Shown one piece after another: positions 59,501 to 64,000 of a DNA stretch of 64,000 bases. This DNA is from Watersipora subatra (Eukaryota > Bryozoa > Gymnolaemata > Cheilostomatida > Watersiporidae): NCBI RefSeq assembly GCF_963576615.1, contig NC_088711.1:1054001-1118000 (forward strand), in the 5' to 3' direction. The position numbers and the translations under genes are program-made. Under the pieces are notes generated by a model. That model was not told the origin of the DNA and made no database searches. It was given only the letters and a program-made list of their open reading frames with translations. Every line of letters starts with the position of its first letter. The stretch's first letter is position 1.

Positions 59501-59960
59501 TCATAGAAATAAGCGTTGCCCTGATGCACATCCTATAATCGGGAGGAAGCCGACTGGCTTATCAAGCAAGCCAGCCGATTTAGAAACAGAGCCAACCGGA
59601 TGTGACCCAACCGGCCCTCTAAAGAGGAGGAGAGAGATGGAGCCAAAGGATATGTGTGGCAAGTAAAGGACTGCGGTGCCGTCACTCAATGTACAGTTGC
59701 TAATAAGAGCATAAAAAAAAATACACAACCACCTATATTATACTTATATTCTTTATTGTAGCGTGACATCTTAGGAATAGTAAATACATATTTTTAGTGA
59801 GCTTGAAAGTGCTGGCTCTTCTGGTGCGGAGAGGTAAAGGATTGGATGGGATCCTTTACACTGGTGGTAGCAGTGGGATCAGCTATATCCCTGATCAACA
59901 CCAAGCCAGTGAACCTCTGGATAAACTACCCATCTCTGCCATAGAAGTGGTAGTGAGAAG
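59501..59960. other. Intergenic, no gene seen
   Basis: Short ORFs on both strands without family resemblance. Includes 'agccgactggctt...aagccagccg' inverted motifs near 59546-59577. Confidence 0.35.
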
Positions 59961-59967
59961 AAACCAG

Positions 59968-61170
59968 GATTGGAAAAAACCACGGTTTTTATGAAAAAAC
60001 CAGGTTTTTTTGGTTTAAACCAGTTTTTATGGTTTAAACCGGTTTTTATGGTTTTTATAATTTTACCAAGGTTTTTGCAATTATAAGTCTAATTAACATC
60101 ACCTACTATAGCTGCATGATTGAGTATTGAACATACATATGTGGAATCATCTGTTAAAGATGGTACTGTGGGAGTTGTTATGGGAAAAAAGAGAGAAAAC
60201 ATGGAAATTTCAGAATAAGTCTTAAAACAAACATGATCGATGAAATACAGAGCAGAAATCTTATCACATACAGTGAATATTTTACATACAGCTCTATGTA
60301 TAAGTAGGAACTTTAATCCAAGTGATTAGTTGTGTGGTAGTGTAGAACAGAGCACAATGCAGATGCATTGCTAGTGTTTGGAGCCGTGGCAGATGACTCA
60401 ACTTCTATCACCTGAATATTAGCATCACCGTCTAAATTGGTGTTTTCAGCTTGACATTTTGCTACGTGAGCTTTAAGCCTATCTGCGTGACCTCGCGTTA
60501 CGACAGCACACCTATTACGTTTGGCCTTAAAACCTTTGCAATTTGCAGTTCGAGTGAAAAACTGCCAAATGGGATCCTGTTTGCGAGGCATGTTGGAAAT
60601 TTGAGGCATAACTTTAACTTTCCAAAACACAAAAAACTTGATAAACTGAATTCTAACAATCTAACTACTTTGGCTTGTGCCCAATAAATGAAATATTAGT
60701 TTGTAAACTTGAGGCTTTTGCCCAAAAGGATTTTATTGTTTTAATTTCTAGTTATAAGTAGTCCTTTCTCACTGGCCAGACTTGAGAAAGTATTCATTCA
60801 TTATTAGAGACGATGATTGGATTAGTATATTTTACATGGTTTTTATATTTCATCAGTAAAAAGATCATCATATCACTTAATAAAACCAATTGAAAATGAA
60901 ATTCACTAATTCATTGTTGTGGTAGGATTTCATGTAGTTTCAACTTGAGCTCTGCCATCAATTTACTACTGTGTCCTAAATAAACTTCCACAGCTGATAA
61001 TTACATATAATTGCATTTCTACCGCACATGAACCACTAGGAGCTTAAAATATTGTTTTTCACAAAAAATAATAAAAAAAACGAAAAAACCATAAAAACCG
61101 GTTTTTTCGGGCTGGTTTAAACCACTCGGCTTAAACCATTGGTTTAAACCAAGTGTTTCTTCCAGGGTTG
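59968..61170 (-). mobile_element. hAT transposon relic with BED zinc-finger fragment
   Basis: Minus-strand ORF 60630-60313 (clearest from Met at about 60588) reads 'RKQDPIWQFFTR...FKAKRNRCAVVTRGHADRLKAHVAKC', the BED-finger region that begins many hAT transposases. The first zinc-binding Cys of the usual C-x2-C pair is Arg, so the finger is probably dead. No catalytic domain follows. The region is bounded by imperfect ends ('caggattggaaaaaacc' left; 'ggtttcttccagggttg'-like right) and clusters of the palindrome ggtttaaacc near both ends. I found no certain 8-bp target duplication. Confidence 0.6.
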
Positions 61171-61245
61171 GCTCGGTTTAAACCATTGGTTGGCTCGGTT
61201 TAAACCATTGGTTTAAACCGAGCCAACCCTGGAAGAAACACATGG
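61125..61245. repeat. ggtttaaacc palindrome cluster and inverted repeat
   Basis: Six or so copies of ggtttaaacc or close variants. 'aagtgtttcttccagggttg' (61160-61179) and its inverted copy (61220-61245) flank two direct copies of 'gctcggtttaaaccattggt'. Probably the rearranged right end of the hAT relic. Confidence 0.75.
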
Positions 61246-61314
61246 ATATTATCAAGTAATCAAGTAGTCCTTTCTGAAAAACGACAGGACTAAAGGCGAG
61301 GCATGAGGCTACAG

Positions 61315-61456
61315 GTGTATCCATACATCTCAAGACGCACTGTTTGTCAACTGCAGTCAATAGTAATGGATACCCAGTACTCAAAGCCGGATAATTGAAA
61401 CTTCTGCCTCTCCAGCTGGTTGAAAGACTATTTAGAGTGGCTACTCATTTCTCATG
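61315..61456 (+). pseudogene. Broken copy of collagen IV exon 31 (NC1)
   Basis: Strong nucleotide match to 53107-53241, including flanking 'acag' acceptor and 'atggtaa' donor. It reads 'VYPYISR' and then has Cys to Arg at the next position. About 7 extra bases near 61375 shift the frame, and an in-frame TGA follows. Not functional. Confidence 0.9.
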
Positions 61457-62408
61457 GTAAATATACATGCAGATGATTTTCGGTCAAAGGCATCCTTGCA
61501 TGGCAAGTAACTAAACTAGTATCAATAACATACTTTACTCTGAAGAACAAGTGCCTCTCTAAAAATCATAGGTATAAAAGTTTTATATAAATTGTATTTT
61601 ATGCATTTTTAGATATTAAGGGCAACTGTTATAGTGAAAAATTTTTAGTGAGATGATGTTTCTCTTGTTAGTCCACATTCTGCAAACATAAAATTGGCTA
61701 TCATAGACAAGGAGACTTACATAAAAATTTGAATAAGTTTTTTTTATGAAAAATCCATTGTTTAATTTTAGCACATGTAAAAACTTAGTAAACCCTGTCA
61801 AACTTGAATCACTCCCAAGATAGTATAAGTTGGGTACAATGTCCGTGTGATTCACACTTGAAATGTCATGTCTGTTAGCATTCACAGTCATTAACTATTC
61901 AAGTCAATAGGCCAGGAGGAAACGATAAAGAAATGGATTTTATGTGTTACGTTACATATGGTGACGTAAGATAATTCAATGTCAAACTTCATAAATACCT
62001 GCGTTGTGATTCCTTCCCCTTCAATAATGCTGAGTCGGTAATAAACTCAACTTTGAACAATTGTATTGTAAGACAATCGCTGTATTGTGTATTCAGTCAG
62101 TTCCACGGTCATTATAAGCTGCTGCAGCATTTTTTAAAAGTTCATCGTCAAAGCTTTCGCCGAGCTGACCGGCTTATAAGCTCTCAATTCAATAAAGATA
62201 AACACGAATGAACGAAAATGAAATTTTAAACTTTTAAATCAACAAACAGGAGAACGTTTGAGTTTGCAGCTTTTTGTTGTACCATTTGAGATGACCGGTT
62301 GTTTTTGATATTTATTGGTAGTATGTTTCAGCTCATCATACAGTACTACAGAGCTGTTCTCACTTGAAAATGATAGCACCAACTTATCAATGCTTCCATC
62401 CATTACAG
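61457..62408. other. Intron-equivalent of the collagen pseudogene copy
   Basis: About 950 bp between the two pseudo-exons; the living gene has only 86 bp here. AT-rich, no transposon ends or ORF of note recognised, so the added sequence is unexplained. Confidence 0.4.
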
Positions 62409-62638
62409 CAAACGATAGGCGGCGGTGGAGAACTGCAGCTGATGAGCAAGTCAAGGCCTATCCATATACTGCATGTGGTAACCATGGCACCTGCCACTAT
62501 TATTAAAACAAATTTAGCTTTTGGCTTGTTCCCTCCAAAGAGCTAGACTGGGAGTTACATGACCTGAGCCAGATATTGAAGGGTGCATCCTCATTTCAAA
62601 AGATCAGCAGGTGTAACATGTATCAAAAGAAAGTATAA
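62409..62638 (+). pseudogene. Broken copy of collagen IV exon 32 (NC1 end)
   Basis: Matches 53328-53588: 'ttacag' acceptor, 'ggcggtgga', 'cagctgatgag', then after a ~30-nt deletion the block equivalent to [15 protein letters not shown], a premature TAA, and the block equivalent to FSFWLV.SKELDW. Part of the conserved Cys region is deleted. It continues to the end of the domain ('kisrcn.'). A clear decayed partial duplicate. Confidence 0.92.
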
Positions 62639-62639
62639 A

Positions 62640-63300
62640 ACTAAGGAGCCCTTTTTCATCTAGTCGGTTCAACGCTGTTACCCGTTACTGCTAGTCGGTT
62701 ACACTGTTACTACACAGACAACTAAAATCTTAAAACAATTAATGCTATAATTACGCTCTATTCAAGTACAATGATGAGTTAGTAGTTGCTCAACCATAAC
62801 CTATACCAGGAGTAAACAACTTCAATTATATTTTCCTTAGCTTATTTTGTAGCTTCGCAATTATTTTCACTGTTATCTTCATCTAAGAGTTGCCTCATAA
62901 TTGCTCTAAGGTTTCTATACCTCTGTTGGATCCTCTAAAATTAAAATGGGATAGCAATTATGCACGGCATTTTGTCTACACTCCAATTATGAACTTCTGT
63001 TCTTATTAGATTAATGCTATGAGAGTGTCCAGCTCAAAGAGCTATCTTTGTATTAGCAGTGTAAACAGCGGTGCAAACAGAGAAAAGCGGATAGACTCAA
63101 TAAATACAGGAAGATAAAAGCTCGACAATAGAGATTACAAACCAAATAGTAGACATACTACTACACAAGAGCCAAGTATGCCTTTGCGTACAGGTGACAA
63201 ATCTAAAAATCACTTTGCTTTAGTGTTAATCGTTAGCAATTATTAACCTGATCGATTAATGTATGTGTGTAGTCAAGCGAACAGACTGTAAAACAGACGA
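62640..63300. other. Intergenic and presumed annexin 3' UTR
   Basis: No gene seen. The part next to 63303 should be annexin 3' UTR (minus strand). No AATAAA in minus sense is evident close by. Confidence 0.4.
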
Positions 63301-63303
63301 CCT

Positions 63304-63927
63304 CTACCAGTCATAGCCTACGATACCAACAAGCATTTTCTTGTAGTCACCACTTGTATCCTGTTCAATGAACTTGGCTAGAGTCTTCTGATACTTTTCA
63401 AAGAAGACCTTCTTTATTTGCTTCAGATCAATCTGCAATACGCGCAAAGTTGTCTTCTCTATTCACGTACTGGCGAAATATATGCAAAGTTCTCCTCTCT
63501 ATTCATGTAATAGCATAAGATATAATAAGTTATATTTTCTATTTACGTAACATAATAATAGCCTTTCATACCTAGGTCAAGTTTGCTGCATGCAACCAAA
63601 CACTCTTCTCGACCACAGGTACGGTGTCAGTAAAGATGAATCATCTCCAGAAATATTTTACTTAACCATGCATTAAAACCAGTAAGCAAAAACAAGTTAT
63701 ATTTATTCGAAACAATTTTCGTTTTATTTTATACCCAACAGCAATGTGTCTAATGAGACCATAGCAGTATTGAAGAAATTAGTTTGGGTAATAAAGAGTT
63801 GTCATTCCACTCACCTCTGAACGAGAGACGACGATTCTGATAAGGGTAGAATCATTGGTACCAGCGCCTTTCATAGACTTGTAGAGTTTGTCAGCAAAGT
63901 ATTCTGGCCTATTTCTAGCACTCATCA
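63304..63927 (-). CDS. Annexin, last two exons (repeat 4); 5' part outside window
   Basis: Annexins bind acidic phospholipid membranes in a calcium-dependent way. Two exons join in phase on the minus strand: 63927-63815 and 63432-63304, with donor GTGAGT, acceptors TAG and CAG, and stop TAG at 63306-63304. They encode the fourth annexin repeat: '[20 protein letters not shown]', '[17 protein letters not shown]', then '[18 protein letters not shown]', '[20 protein letters not shown]' and C-terminal GYDW. The type II calcium site is complete: GAGT followed 39 residues later by Asp (EQD). The exon at 63815 begins in phase with two bases carried over, so the gene continues to the right. It converges on the collagen gene. 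The subfamily cannot be told from one repeat. Confidence 0.93.
63433..63540. repeat. Short direct repeats in annexin intron
   Basis: 'gcaaagttgtcttctctatt' (near 63446) and 'gcaaagttctcctctctatt' (near 63485) are imperfect direct repeats. The first is also found near 54248, next to the collagen gene. Confidence 0.75.
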
Positions 63928-64000
63928 CTACAAAAAAGATAAAGACCAATATTGCCTAGTCAAGAATTTAAATAAAACAGTAGGATTAGACTGGTTGAGT

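Overview
The window is nuclear DNA of an invertebrate animal. Genes are split by GT-AG introns, coding exons are short islands in AT-rich sequence, and the gene set (a type IV collagen, the ciliary protein TTC12, an annexin) is metazoan. The transposon types and gene structure would suit a marine lophotrochozoan, but I cannot name the species. All exon joins were made by eye, from splice sites, reading phase and remembered family members.

Layout. (1) 1-3583: two minisatellites, then five exons on the minus strand of an unrecognised coiled-coil protein that runs off the left edge. (2) 3584-9342: intergenic, holding two MITE-type DNA transposons and the 3' end of a LINE. (3) 9343-27291, plus strand: a complete 14-exon TTC12 orthologue, 706 codons. 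Its introns are swollen by SINE-like repeats, MITEs and at least eight minisatellites. (4) 29529-53588, plus strand: a complete 32-exon collagen IV alpha chain of alpha2-like type, 1369 codons. It has a signal peptide, an unusual acidic N-terminal segment, a short 7S region, an interrupted Gly-X-Y helix and a 12-cysteine NC1 domain. A hAT remnant lies in its first intron and large minisatellites in later ones. (5) 53589-63303: repeats, a TTAA-flanked foldback element, a BED-finger hAT relic, and broken copies of the last two collagen exons. (6) 63304-63927, minus strand: the last two exons of an annexin that continues beyond the right edge.

The three recognised genes have unrelated jobs: cilium dynein-arm assembly, basement membrane, and calcium-dependent membrane binding. 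Nothing suggests they work together. The strongest structural story is a decayed segmental duplication joining the 3' ends of the collagen and annexin genes. A broken collagen end now sits beside the live annexin, and a scrap of annexin sits beside the live collagen. The other striking trait is the minisatellite load: about two dozen arrays, roughly 12 kb, mostly inside introns.
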